This document shows, piece by piece, positions 1-11,673 of a stretch of 64,000 nucleotides of DNA. The notes beneath the pieces were generated by a model, which was given only the letters and a program-made list of their open reading frames with translations, did no database searches and was not told where the DNA came from. The stretch is from contig AP026123.1 of NCBI GenBank assembly GCA_030295235.1, forward strand, positions 496,001-560,000, in the 5' to 3' direction. The position numbers were made by a program, and so were the translations under genes. The DNA is from Fistulifera solaris (Eukaryota; Bacillariophyta; Bacillariophyceae; Naviculales; Stauroneidaceae). Each line of letters opens with the position of its first letter. Position 1 is the stretch's first letter.

Positions 1-660
1 GATTGCAAAACGAAGTCTTGAGACGAGTTTCGACATCATTTAGAGCGAAAAACACAATGAAAAACGGTGAACAGTCAAATTAAGTGTATAATCAACTCCA
101 TTTATTTAGTGTTTGAGCAAGGTGAAACCAAATTAAACTACGGAGTATTATTTAAGCATCATTGTGATGATTAGTTGTCGTTGCTTCGTTCCTTTGGCAA
201 CTTAATCAAGACGCAAGCTTTATGCTTTGTTTAATACATTGTGCTCGCTCAAAGCATTCCACGCGTCGAAGCTATGAAGTATTTACCTTTAGCAACATTT
301 GCATTGCACATTTCCATTCTCACGGCCAAAAATACGGTGACGACCCATAATATTTCTGCTATAGTCAATATTTACTATACAGCCAAACAGTTGGTTTAAG
401 CAAACCACGACTGACTTTTAGTCACGATTTACTTTTTAGTTTGACTTCGTTCTCGTCGACTTGAATCCGTTGTGCTCAACTAACTAGCTCTTTTCACCTA
501 TTAAAATCACGAATCTACCTTTAACCAGCAAATTCATTTCACACTTCTTTTCTCCATGGCCAAAATGAGGAATCGATCATACCCTTCCTAAGTCACTATA
601 CAGTCAAAGTGTTGGTTTACGCTAACCGTGACTGTTTTTCAGTCATGCGTCATGCAAAAA
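1..660. repeat. Degenerate ~230-bp satellite (family 1), left array
   Basis: Two to three diverged monomers. The signature is an ACTATA block, then GTTGGTTTA, then a GACTG...CAGTC hairpin, seen at about 372-425 and 594-645. The phrase GTGTATAATCAA near 83-94 also occurs in the array at the right end of the window. No gene is visible up to the RAD1 start at 849. Confidence 0.6.
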
Positions 661-848
661 AAGGAAACAAAAGGCGCAAAAAGCAATGCTGACGATCGAT
701 CCTTTTATAACCTACATTTGCAACTAACCTACTTGCCCACTACTCATAAAACACTTCATAGTCGAGAGGTACATTCGTTTAGTTGCAGTTGAGCAATTGG
801 TAATCGCGTGTGAACAGGATTCAGCACAATAGAACCGCATCACCTCAA

Positions 849-2337
849 ATGCCTCGATCCACGGAATTGGTGTCGCCGTCCGCATCGCAACCCGCCGCCG
901 AAACGGTGACACCGAATCCTCACAAAGAAGATGAATGGTTGCTCATGTGTCGCTGTGAGTCAGCTCGAGCGGTCGTGACTTTATTGCAGTCGCTCGAATC
1001 GATTACCAAGACGCGCAAGGCCGTGCAGCCCGTCACCGTTTTTTGCAGTCCGAGTAATCTCACCTTTCACGTACAAGGAGCGACCAAACAGCTCCAGGCT
1101 TCCATCGACATGCAATCTACCATGTTTTCCGAGTATCGGGTTCAAGCGGATCATCGCGACGACGAAACGGAGGACTGGCAAGCGGGTGGGGAATTTTCGG
1201 TCAATTTGACTTCCATACTGGAATGCTTGCAGCTTTTAGGAAACAACCCCGGAATTCAATTGACTTTTTCGTATAACTTGACGCATGAGGTGCTGAAAAT
1301 TGAGTTGCTGCAGGATACGGTTTTGTGCACGGCGGCTATCCCGGGAATGGATTTACCGGCCGATCACACAAATCCGTCTTTGGTCAAAGCGTTTGGCGAT
1401 TCTCCTATCGCGGCACGAATCATCATGATGTCGAATACATTGCAGCATATTACAACCGAGTTGCAACTTGTTTCGGGTGCCACTGTGGCCACGGTTTCCT
1501 TGACAGAGAAAGAAGGGTGGGTAGTGGCCGTAGTCGGACATTTAGGCGAATGTCTCTTATCCATCCCCGCGCACGGGAGTCATGTGATTAATCTCGAGAT
1601 CAATGACCCACAACATTCGTGCTACTCGTACCCGCTATCGTCGCTTCTGGCTAGTCTGAAAGGATTGGATATTGCACAAGAAACTTGTATCACAATCAAT
1701 TCTATTGGGATGATGGCTATACAGCATCAAATTCTCGACCCTTCGGTGGGCGGCGAGAGTCCGAGTTTCATTGACTTTATTCTTTGCAGCTTGAGGGATG
1801 ACGACGAAAATGATGACGAAGAATCTCGTCGGTCCTTATTCTCCCGTCCTTTGAGCCAAGGATCGCCCACGCAACACAGTCAGCGTTTAGTTGATCTTCA
1901 CGATGACGAGTACACCGAGCGATCTCGAGCTTCCCAGAGTAGACGGAGCACGACCGATAGGCGTCTTTCCATACAATTGACAAGTCAAGCCGCTGCTGTT
2001 GGCAGTCAATCGCCGTCATCTCAGGGGGAGTGCGAATGCTCCTTCCCCACAAAAGGAATGGTGGGATGAATCCGAGGACGATGATGGCGAAAACGGGAAA
2101 AGCAAGCATCAGAAACGAAGCCTATTCGGACGTCCCAAGCAACGTCCTCGACAGCTTAGTCCTCCATCGCGACGCAACCGATCATCTCCGAATCAGCTCG
2201 GGAGCGAAGCCCGGCACAGCGATAGTGATGACGAAGACGATATCGAGATGTTAGATATCACTGCCGCAGCATCGCCACAACCAGCCATTCGTGATGAGGA
2301 GTGTTCCTCGCCTGAACTACTATACGGAAAAAACTAG
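849..2337 (+). CDS. RAD1: RAD1-like subunit of the 9-1-1 checkpoint clamp
   Basis: RAD1 forms the ring-shaped 9-1-1 clamp with RAD9 and HUS1, which is loaded at damaged DNA to activate ATR-type signalling in the nucleus. The PCNA-like fold is recognisable: an N-terminal segment with SNLTFHV, TKQLQASI and SEYRV, a central SVNLTSILECL strand-helix block, and a closing FIDFILCSL strand matching the usual RAD1 end. The open frame extends upstream to a GTG at 810, but the first ATG is at 849. The coding frame breaks at the G5 run 2024-2028; removing one G joins it to a downstream frame rich in Ser, Asp and Arg and gives 495 aa. That is longer than the roughly 280 aa of animal RAD1 because of a disordered tail. 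The tail has two similar basic motifs, RSLFSRP and RSLFGRP. An intron at the break was considered, but no good donor is visible. Confidence 0.8.
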
Positions 2338-2918
2338 TAACTGAGAATCGTAGTGTAACTATGGGGCGTGGTTTCTCCTACTCAACTTGTATTTACTATC
2401 TATACGCTGTAGACAACCGCGCCCAAGCACTATAAGGCTTCTCCCATTGCAAAAACAGGTCGATAAAATCTTTGCCGACAATTCACTTCGTTCACGGCAG
2501 GGCTTGAAGAGTTACAATTGCCACCATGCACTGTTTCCTGAGTATGTGATTCTAATTGCAAATCCTTTGTGGCGATGTCAAGCTTTTAAGTTTCCTAATT
2601 CTTTAATGATTAAAAAAGCCATCGAATCCCCATCGGATGAAAATGCAAATGGATGGGTGATAAATTGTGCGAATCTGCGCTGTGCCTGCTGCTAAGCGTC
2701 ATGGTCGAGATGCTCAATAAGCTTTTCTTTCGGAGTCTCATACGACTGAGAAACGTCTTTGATTTGGTTTAGTCCGCCTCGTGCGTTCCGAAACATTGAG
2801 CCCTTCGTAAAACGGCGGCGATAGAAAATTGTGTCGTGACACATGAACAAGACGACGAAATTAGGATACGGCAAAAGCCTTGTTGTTGTATGCTGTTCGT
2901 TTCTTCTTATCGGGCTGG
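2338..2918. other. Convergent intergenic region, RAD1/DnaJ
   Basis: This lies between the 3' ends of RAD1 and the DnaJ gene. I see no conserved open frame; the minus-strand frame running through 2692-3033 has no recognisable domain. It probably holds the two 3' UTRs. Confidence 0.4.
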
Positions 2919-3850
2919 CTAAGCGAGTTCGATTATCAAGTTCCCTCTCGATGGCCCACCTTTGATCGGCATACCTAAATCTGGTACAATTATCTTGTTC
3001 TGTCCCTTCCGTCTCTGAATTTTTCTTGACCAAATTGAGCCGTCGAGCAGTGTGATTGTCAGGTGCGAGTCACTTTTTGGTACTTTGTGTCGATAGATCA
3101 AATCATCTCCTTTTCGAACAAATGTTGGATGTTTCTTTTCTTTCACAACAAAGCTAATTTCAGGAAAATGACCTTTGGCAGGAAACGTTATCTTTGTCCC
3201 TGCCTTCCACCCTGGCTTCAGTTGGATCTCATACACCCTAGCGCCGACTTCTGGAAATTCAACCTTCAGCTTCTTTTTTGCCCCGAAAAGAGTTCTTCTA
3301 GTGAACAATCTATCGACCGCTCGTAAGCCTGTCGCTTGAATCGCGTCCCTTTTGAACCTCGACCAGCGAACGTGGACTCGCGAAACATGGACCCTCCCAT
3401 CATTTGACGTAAAAGTTCATCGAGGAGAGGGTCGCCACTCATACTGTTCGCGGAGCCTCCGCCAAAAGTAAATGGCATGGAGTCGCCACCAAACGAAAAG
3501 AACTGTGAATTTCCACCCTGTCGGAAAGCGCTTCCAAAGTTCGGTCCAGTCTGTTGTGAAGGGTCGACAGCGGCCTCACCGAACTGATCGTACAATTTTC
3601 GTTTCTCCGGATCGGAAAGGGTCTCATAAGCCTTTGATATTTCTTTGAATTTCTCTTCATCGCCTCCTTTATCTGGATGATGTTTCAGCGCGGCCTTTCG
3701 ATAAGCTTTCTTTATTTCATCCGCTGTTGCACTCTCCGAAACACCAAGGACCTTGTAAGGGGTCGACGATGGCGTATAATGTCGTGCCGCATGGACTGAC
3801 GTCCACATTAATAACACACGCCAAAGTGAAAGGCGCTTGATTGCTCGCAT
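2919..3850 (-). CDS. Secretory-pathway DnaJ/Hsp40, type II (DNAJB-like)
   Basis: A co-chaperone that stimulates Hsp70 ATPase. The ATG at 3850 opens a hydrophobic signal-like N-terminus (about residues 1-22), so an ER-lumenal location is likely, although no KDEL-type signal ends the protein. The J domain spans about residues 30-92, with HPD at 58-60. A Gly/Phe/Ser-rich linker follows, then the C-terminal substrate-binding domain with [10 protein letters not shown] and [15 protein letters not shown], typical of DNAJB4/DNAJB1. There is no cysteine-rich zinc domain. The frame breaks at an A6 run (coding strand; 3274-3279). One more A, or a -1 slip at CAAAAAAG, restores SGQKKKLKV and a 310-aa protein ending LIIELA. 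Other DNAJB proteins continue about 20-30 residues further, so the end is slightly short. Confidence 0.85.
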
Positions 3851-4104
3851 GGTGAAACTCCGTTTGTTGGTTTCTTATTGTTGAAACTTGTTCAGGATAA
3901 ATGGATGGAATGGAAAAGAGTTGCATGGGATTGACGAATGCGGCTAATCATCACGCTCGAATGATGCGCGCAAGCGCCTAAACGGGGCAAGGACGAAATT
4001 TTCCGCAAAATGGCCCTCACGTTTCGTACAAGATATTTTGAACTAGTGCAACAGTTTTGATATTTAGCTCTACCATACGCAGCGGTACCCAGCAGTTTTT
4101 ACTT

Positions 4105-6774
4105 TTATAGACGCGGCTCTTTTGGGGGGTGAAAGTGAAACTCTTCATTAGAAGCGCTGCTAGAGCTCTTTCGCTCTTCATAGCCTGTAACGACTCCTTT
4201 TCCGCTTGCGATACACTGAGCTCGGTAGTCTAGAACACCTGATTTCCAATTTCCTTCGTGAAGGTACCTCAAATAATTGTCCACGAGCTCCGAACCTGCC
4301 TTGATGTCATATAAGGTCTTGTCGCCTGCTGTTATAATCCTCATGTTGTTGCGGTCAATGAAGGGGTTGTAAACATGAGTTTCGGTGCCATAGTTTTCCA
4401 ACTCAGCTGGCATGCGCTCCAGGTGGGCAGTCATTTCGGTTGTAATCAATGGTTCCCCCTCACCCATCACGCCAGTTCCATTGCAACCGTGGTTGATGAA
4501 AGTCAGTATTCCCGTATCGACCAAATAGCCAGCTTTTCCAAAATATTCAAAGGCAAAGCCATAACCAAATAAGTATGTGTAGAAGAGACTCGAGTAGTGC
4601 AGAAACTCTGACGAGTCCAAATAATCGATCATATCATTCACTATGGACGTTGTGCTGGGATAAAATAGGATATCGTAGACTGATTCGTCCGCGGCGATGA
4701 AAGTTCCTTTTGGCACATCCGTTTGAAAGAAGATACCCCGTCCGGCCCCAGGTATTCGACTGATTCCGACAGCAAACGAAGAAATGGGAGCATTGGGAAC
4801 CTCGGGGTCAAATCCGTGTCCTTCGTCGCACATGAATGGCTTCTGCGGTTGGTTGCAGAAATCATCGTCCACCGAACGTGACGGAAGTTGATAGGCCATC
4901 ATAGTCGCTTCATCAAACCAGTACATGATTGGAACTTCATTCAATGTAGTCCTGATGAGATTCCTTTGCATTCTGACATGCAATTCAGCAGCGCTGGTAA
5001 ACCAAAGTGCCCTTGTTTCAATATTATTGAAACAAGCAATGAACGATAGACGATCTAAGTGAATAAATTCCTCATAGCGATGAATGGCTTCGAAACCAAC
5101 ACCGGCTAAGATGTCAAAGATGGTGTGTGCGTTGCTACTTCCCAAATCATCATGAGGGACAACGAGAACCCCGTTTGCCGACAACATATCCGATATACTG
5201 TCAAATATGCTTTCGGTATCTTCTGGCAAGCTCCAGAGAGAGTTACTAGAAAGAAACGGATTGGCAGATAAGTTACATGATAGAAGTGCAGTGAAAAAGC
5301 TTACAACATGACACAAAAATCATTTCTGCAATCCTCACCTTTTCTCGAAAATAATGACGTCAAAGAGATCGTCCGGAGTTGTGTCGCTATCGTCATCATC
5401 GTCGCCTAATAGCCATTCCAAAGCTGTCTCATCTGAAATCAATTCGACTCGTGCATCATCGTAGCAATACGGGGCGACACCTTCCAAAGTACTGCAGTCG
5501 CTATGCTGAGTATAGAGCTTCTTGTTCACCTGAAGGGTCTCGTCATCAGTTCCGACAATGACGACCTTTTCCACCGTCTTATGCTTCAGGACTTCGCGTA
5601 ATGTGGCTCCAGTCCCCTTTCCGATGATCGCGACACTTTTAGGAGCATCGTGGGAGAACATTATGGGGTGAACGAGCGCTTCGAAGTAAATTTGATCGTA
5701 GTTCTGTTGTCGAACATCGTCCTTGACCACTGATCGAGAAGCTGACGCCGGTTTAAAGTGGACACCGTCAGTGTCGGATGAAACCTCAACGCTGCCAATA
5801 CTGTTGGTGTCACCTGACATCGATGAACTCGATGGCGAGTACGCCATCCAGGTGAGTTTGCTTGTGTTTCTTTGTTTGAGTGACCAGAGCAACGAAGGCT
5901 TATTCGAGGTCATTGAAGCACCAAACACCTCGCTTGCTAGCGGCACAATCGAGCTCCATGGATCACTACGGTTGCACAAAACGTTCATTGACAAAACTCC
6001 CAATTTTGGCCATGTATACAAGGATATGGTTTCCGATCCAGCATATCCCATGCATCTCACGCCTTCATTATATATAGCTCGGTGACATTCGTACATGAAT
6101 GCGTCGAAGATTCCCAACTTTTGACGAACGTTAAGAACCCAGACTCAACAGCTTTCTCGGAATCAAGAAAGACAGTATCAAGATCTTGCAAATCAACCAG
6201 AACTTGTTGCGACCCTGAAGCAAGTTGTTTTGCATTCTTCGTAGAAATTTTCTTCTTTATGTCTTCACTCGAATTTTTTCGACCGCATCACCATCGTCGA
6301 GTTCGCTTAAATAGGTATTCCACTTGATGATCCGAAGATCAGAGTTAGAGGAATCGGAGAACTTTGAGGGAATGAAGTAAGTCTTGAAAGCTTCACGGAC
6401 TGCAATCGGCAAATGCTCGTGATAAGTGGACACCAAAGACGTCGAAAAGTACCCCACCGTGAAAGTAAGCAGGCACGGGCCTAATGCCGAAGCAATGAGA
6501 AGGTATAAAGAAAGGTTCATTTCACCACATTAACTCCTCACAACCGTTGTATCAGCGTTGAAAACTTACTTGCCTTTTTACGCAGGTTCTCATTTCGCGA
6601 AAGGCTTGCGTCGTAATTTCTCACCTTCAAACCTCCACAATCCACAATCATCCGTTGCGTATCCGAAACACCGAACGGAAGCATAGAGAACAAAAGAACA
6701 AAAGGGAGCGGAGTACACTTTAGAAGAGTCTTAAAACTACTTAGGGTCAGAAATGTGTCGCAACACTCCACCAT
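4105..6774 (-). CDS. SpeD-like / aminopropyltransferase-like / SET-domain fusion (copy A, SET intact)
   Basis: A predicted 829-aa membrane-anchored multidomain protein. ATG is at 6774; hydrophobic segments lie near the N-terminus. A SpeD (AdoMet decarboxylase)-like domain covers about 155-260 and is recognised by its LVDLQDLD start and SLYTWPKLG core; in an ungapped alignment the pyruvoyl Ser is Glu and the catalytic His is Tyr. The spermidine-synthase-like Rossmann domain (about 280-510) has GKGTGATLREVLKHK but lacks the LDGVxQ loop, the acidic EID (it has GTD) and the catalytic DxxDP (it has EKSN). The SET domain (about 600-790) keeps GAGRG, NHGC and GSELVDNY. GT-AG introns are inferred at 6481-6569 (89 bp) and 5246-5338 (93 bp). 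Two frame breaks lie in homopolymers (6274-6279, 6119-6122). Such fusions have been linked to long-chain polyamines of diatom silica. By its residues this copy is a candidate methyltransferase with a dead aminopropyltransferase. Confidence 0.8.
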
Positions 6775-6955
6775 AGAGAATTATGTGTCACATTCTGTTA
6801 AATACGAAACGAGCAATAGTATAAAACGGCTTTCAACGGACATTTTTGAAATAATAATTGTCACGTTTGAGAGTCTCTCTAGAATATTCATTCGAAAGGA
6901 TGATGCAGGATGCATTAATAAAAATGATGATGATTCATTGTAATTGGAACTGGAA

Positions 6956-9292
6956 TTAGTCATCTTTATCTGAAGGCTCAAGATCATCGTATAAGCGAAC
7001 GGAGAGAAGTAGCGTTGCTCCGCTGGTAACGGCAAAGCAAACGAACGTTCGATTGAGCAGGTGTTCCACCCCTCCTTCCCAAAGAGAGATAACAAGACGT
7101 CGCCCACGGCCCTTCCCGCGGTTCCCGCTTCTGTAGCCAGTAAACCCACGTTAAAGATACCTTGGCTCCATCGTTTTGGAATTGTCTTTGACAGTAAACT
7201 CATGTTCGGACCTTCCAGTGCATTCGAACTTACGAACATGACAAACGTCCCGACAACATACTGCAAAACCGTGTACTGGGCTGAATACTTGATCACGCCA
7301 ACACAACCCAAGAACATGCAAAGCTGCATGAGTATAATTAGCTCTCGATCATCATATCGTCGCGCCAAAAGGGAAACTACCAAATTTGCTGGTAGCATTG
7401 ACAAGCCCAAAGAAGCAAGATAGACGCCGCTGATGCTGCTGTTCCAGTCAAAGTAATACTCCGTCAATGTCGCCGACGAACTCAAAACGGCTTCAAGAAC
7501 AAGTTTGAGAACAAAGTAAATCAAGAAGGTAGTCATGACGGGAATATTGTTCCATATTGGAGCTTCATCTTCGAAATTGGAAGCAACTCCTTTGGATTGG
7601 TCCCTCGACTGAATCAAAGGAGCCTCCTCGTTGTTCGTGCCGACATCCTTTTTGTGGTAGAAATGCTCCTCTTGGAAGGGTCTCGGAACCACACGATCAA
7701 GGCAATTAGATATACTCCCCACACAATCATCATGACCCAGCCTGGAGCATTTTCGACTTGCCAAAATCGACTATCAGAGTCGTCAGGGCTCACTGCATTC
7801 AAAATGGAGGCGATCAAAGGACCAGCAGCCATTCCTAGTGCTCCAGCTGTAACAAAGGCGGCCGATGCTGCGGTGCGTTCTTTTCGAGAGAAGCGGTCAG
7901 CAATATAGCGTCGGTTAATCGATCGGGCGCTTCCAAAACCATTCATCAGACGCCCAATCATCACGATGTGAATGGAGTCACAGGGCAATCCGGCAGCGTA
8001 AAAGATGTTACCGACGAAGCTGCACGAGCTAGCAAAGATCAAAGCATGTTTGTAGGAGTGATTAGTCCACCATGAGAACAAGATAGTCGAAACAAGGGCG
8101 GCGACTGGCGTCATGCCAATAATCAGTGAAGCCATGGAAGGATCTCCGCCCAACTTTCGCGCGTAGCTACCGGACGTGGGCGCCACAATGTAGTAATTGG
8201 TCATATACAAAAACGTAGATAGAAGATTGAGAAAGTCCGACACGGGCGTAGCTGTCAAGTCTTCGTCCTCTTCTTCTTGCTCTAATACTTGTGGGTATCC
8301 GTCCATCAGCAACGTATTTGCCAGCATACCAACAAAACTGCTTGATTCCTCTAGTCTATTTCGAGCTGCTTGAATACGAAGCAAGATAAGCTCGTTTGAT
8401 GTTCGCTTACGTACATGACTGGGATCCCACAGGAATGTGCGCTGCATTACACCTATCGAACTAGAACTCAGCGCAGTTCCGTGGGAGTCCGGTAATTTCG
8501 ACGAACACGCTGGCGTCCAGGAAAGGCGCGGAGCTTTTTTTGTTGGTGGGCGCGGAATACTATGCGAGTCCGAAACGATGTTAGCCAGTAACGTAGGATC
8601 GGAACTCAAGCGCTGGTGTTGAGGCACTTTACGAACTGTTTGCGGGACGCTCATCAATAGCATATCTGCTGTCTGTTGTCGATTCCATGCTAATTCGAGA
8701 AAGCCTCCCTCAAGGATTGTTGTCAAAGCACCCAAGGTATGATCTTGTACTAGCAGTGGCTCTACTAGACGACTTCCGCGTAATCGAACCCCGCCACTAC
8801 GATTCAGAAAAAATGCCTTCGACAGTTTGACGGACATGCATTTGTCGTGTTTCTTTAGGATCTTTCGAATTCCCGTCACATTCAAATCAAGAAATTGCAC
8901 CAGCCGCAATATTTTCTCTCCTGCCTGTTGATAGCCAGCATAAATTTCATTGAATTCGTCTTCCGTGGTCGCAGTATGTGCTCTGTGCCGGCATGTCAAC
9001 AACTCTGTCGCAATGCGGCCTTGTTCTTGTACAACAAAAGAAGCATTTTCTCTAGTTGAACGTGAAAGACGCTTAAGAATTCCGCTGTTACAGGATGATG
9101 CTTCATTGAGGATGTGAAAGGCAGGCTACTAGTCAGGGAATAGTCTGCATGTGAATCGCTTTCCGCGTGATGCGAGTAAAGAGAGTCGTCGCGGCTCGAT
9201 TTTTCGAGGACATCTTTCAATTGCTCGTAGTTCAAGTAATAAGAAACCCACGGGCCGTACTGCTGATCCAGCAGCTTCTTACCGAACTTCAT
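6956..9292 (-). CDS. SPX-MFS phosphate transporter (vacuolar type)
   Basis: Predicted to move phosphate across the vacuolar membrane, gated by inositol pyrophosphates through its SPX domain. ATG at 9292 opens the SPX signature MKFGKKL...WVSYYLNYEQLK. The phosphate-binding lysine cluster KILKKHDK is near residue 150. A Ser-rich linker leads into an MFS domain with about 11-12 membrane spans, including RLMNGFGSARSINRRYIAD, a typical SPX-MFS motif, and NIPVMTTFLIYFVLK. Three missing bases split the gene: near 9003, in the CCC run at 7678-7680, and in the CCCC run at 7069-7072 (+ strand). Restoring them gives 779 aa ending LEPSDKDD. It lies on the same strand as the polyamine fusion gene, whose start is 181 bp beyond its stop. 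The family assignment is firm; the vacuolar location is inferred from plant and yeast relatives. Confidence 0.88.
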
Positions 9293-9658
9293 CGTCAGAT
9301 CACTTACAGGACTAACAAAGCAATGACTAATTTTATAATGAATCTTTATTATTCGAAGAAAAGATGCATTTCAGTACTTGTAAAAATGAAAAAAAGCAGA
9401 AAGCAAGCTTTTGGATAACCTTACGAATAAGGTTACAAAAAGTACCAGGTATACATAACCTTATTGCATTTCATTCAATATTACCGCAGCAACGCAACGG
9501 ACAACGGACAAACCTCCGCCGATGCAAACGTCACAAAGCGACGAAAAATAAATAATGACAACAATGGACAATGGACAATGGACAATGGTCACAGAATCGT
9601 TACAGCGCTCGTCGTCGTTTTGTCGGCACATAATATTACAATTTCCCTCAAGACTATC
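9293..9658. other. Divergent intergenic region, SPX-MFS/CreA
   Basis: The shared upstream region of two divergent genes. It contains a short tandem repeat, four copies of the 7-mer ACAATGG at about 9560-9588, and an inverted repeat AACCTTAC/ATAAGGTT near 9417-9434. The open frame of the CreA gene extends upstream through this stretch, but the sequence does not look coding. Confidence 0.4.
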
Positions 9659-10375
9659 ATGATGCTATCGACTTCATCGGTTCTCGTTGTTTCGCTTCTC
9701 ATTGGGGCCGTGCAGTCCTTGACGCTTCCTTTCCCTGATCTTCGACCGACTGCTAACAAAGTCGGAACAACACTGAAGGAAACGAAGGTGCATCCCTTCC
9801 GAGTCAACGCGCGTAATTATGTCGCAGCAGCCGCTCTCTGCACGACTGTTCTAGCAGCACCGCTGGCCCCGGTGCAGGCGGCGGAATCGCAAGTGATTGG
9901 TCAGATCACGGGGTCCGGTCTTGTATTCAAAGACACGCTTCAAGTCGAATCCTTTGAAGATCCCAAAGTTCGTGGTGTCACACTTTATATCAGCAACTTT
10001 CAAAGACCCATCAATGAGCGTCTTTCGTCGGCCAAAAACTTCTTTTCGGATCCGTCGTCGGCGGCCGTAGCTTGTGCGCGGACCGGACAAACGGTGATTG
10101 TCGCGGATAACATCAATACAACTCCCGCCGGTGAAGAAGTATTCAAAGAGTCAAAAAGTCTTCTTTTCAAATCTTTGAAGGTACAAAGAATCTTCGACAT
10201 GGAACACAACACTGTCATTTACGTTTCATTCAATACACGAATCGACAAGAACGACGACGACAATAAATCGAGATTCCAAAACTCATTGTGTGCGGTAAAT
10301 CTGGATAATTACGGAGTGGAACCAACAATTGTGGGTTCAAAGGAAGCATCACTACCAGCTACACTTGTACCATAG
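9659..10375 (+). CDS. CreA-family protein, probably thylakoid lumen
   Basis: A 238-aa protein starting at tandem ATGs (9659/9662). The N-terminus is a signal peptide (MMLSTSSVLVVSLLIGAVQS), then a plastid transit-like stretch, then a second hydrophobic segment with a lumenal cleavage site (APVQA-AES). That layout suits delivery to the thylakoid lumen of a complex plastid. The mature part matches the CreA family of bacteria and plastids: IGQITGSGLVFKDTLQVESFEDPKVRGVTLYIS, then SDPSSAAVACARTG and EEVFKESKSLLFKSLKVQRIFD. The biochemical function of CreA proteins is not established. The gene is intact with no intron seen. It sits between the SPX-MFS transporter and the second polyamine fusion gene, with no evident functional link. 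Confidence 0.85.
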   Translation: MMLSTSSVLVVSLLIGAVQSLTLPFPDLRPTANKVGTTLKETKVHPFRVNARNYVAAAALCTTVLAAPLAPVQAAESQVIGQITGSGLVFKDTLQVESFEDPKVRGVTLYISNFQRPINERLSSAKNFFSDPSSAAVACARTGQTVIVADNINTTPAGEEVFKESKSLLFKSLKVQRIFDMEHNTVIYVSFNTRIDKNDDDNKSRFQNSLCAVNLDNYGVEPTIVGSKEASLPATLVP

Positions 10376-11673
10376 ATTCCAAGTCGCTTCCAAGGTCAAC
10401 AAAAGCTTTTACGAGTATACTGCAAATGAATTGGTATTATTCGCTCATTACTTTACATGCAGTACATTTTAGATTGAGTTGAATGTTATTCCGGAATAGG
10501 AAGTCGTTTAACGAGTTAGCAAAGAGAACTCATGACGATTTCGAAAGCCGAATTTTTGTTTAGTCTTTAGACTTATTGACAACGCCTAGATGCCTTTCAG
10601 TCCCGGAACTCATCAATCAGAAATGTTTTCTGATGTACTGCATTTTCAACCCACTTCCACTTGTCCACAAAGAAGATCGATCGAAGATTCTTTAAGAAAA
10701 AGTCTTCTGAGGTGAAAGGAAAGAAAGAGGAATGTCGCAATGTTTGGTAAGTGCGACAAACACGGGCACCCCGCGTCCGCGTGTGGGAAGGGTAAGTACG
10801 AAAAGAAGCTCCCCGCAAGGTCTAGAGACGCTGGAGGCGGCTATAGCTATTAGACTACAAGTACAAGGTCGATGTTTATTGCTCAACATAAGGACCACCG
10901 TATTTACTATAGTACAAAGTGTGTAGTCTATCCTATCCACGACTGCAATCCAGTCATGAACCAATTTTCTTTCGAGTTTAAAAACAAATACTGGTAAAGA
11001 ATAATCCGTTCCTTCACCAAATTTTCTCGTGTTCCATTTGTCCTTGATGCAATCCTAAGCAGCTTTTGCATTACAAGTCTTGATATTTGTACGTCGAAAA
11101 GCCTTGTGAACTGCGAAAACGTTGTTTGCCGTATTGTACTGTGGACTATGGAATATGGACCGAAGTGTGTTCCGTATTTCGTCACGACTGCACTTCAATC
11201 ATGAATCAATATTCCTTTGACGACAATGCTGCCTACAATTCGTTTAGCAAAGATTTCTTAAGCTTCATCTGCCGTTTCTGCCATGAAATAATGGTCTTTA
11301 GCAGCGTTGGCATTACACGTCATTGCAATATTTTTTCACGTCGAAGAGCCGTGCGAAAACGTCTATAACGTCGACGTTAGGTGTATAGTACAGTAGTAGC
11401 GATAGTTACTTGTCAAGACTTAGAGATGGGGGCAGTTTCGCGCCTGCTTTCAGTCCCTTTGTGATCGGTCACGCGTCACGCCACAACACATAACTTCATT
11501 TTTTCGATGTTTGAGCTTTGACTTTTGCATAATAATGAATGAGGCACGTGCGCCTATCAAAGTTATCACCTTCGTCGTTTTCGATCGTCGACGAGACAGC
11601 TTTACGACGATGGATACGAACTTAGAGCGCCTGCAAATGGCAATCGGCAAGATAACCGAAAGACTTTTGTGTC
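10376..11673. repeat. Intergenic region with three degenerate family-1 satellite monomers
   Basis: From about 10,860 to 11,430 three diverged ~230-bp monomers can be aligned to one another. ACTAT blocks fall near 10,911, 11,143 and 11,380. CGACTGCAATCCAGTCATG is near 10,940 and CGACTGCACTTCAATCATG near 11,185. The phrase ACGTCGAAAAGC/ACGTCGAAGAGC is near 11,090 and 11,340. No supported gene is seen. A plus-strand frame (11,511-11,726) just upstream of the next gene could be a missed N-terminal extension. Confidence 0.6.

Noticed and set aside
1999-2337. A separate small gene overlapping the RAD1 3' end
   Set aside because: Its start is a TTG inside RAD1. Deleting one G at 2024-2028 makes it the natural acidic/basic tail of RAD1.
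2692-3033. Minus-strand open frame downstream of DnaJ as a C-terminal exon
   Set aside because: It overlaps the true DnaJ end in another frame, and its sequence does not resemble the DNAJB C-terminus. No convincing splice sites.
6257-6520. Separate small membrane protein upstream of the polyamine fusion gene
   Set aside because: A GTAAGT donor (6564-6569) and a TTAG acceptor join it in frame to the ATG-initiated exon at 6774, and an A7 correction carries it on into the SpeD-like domain.
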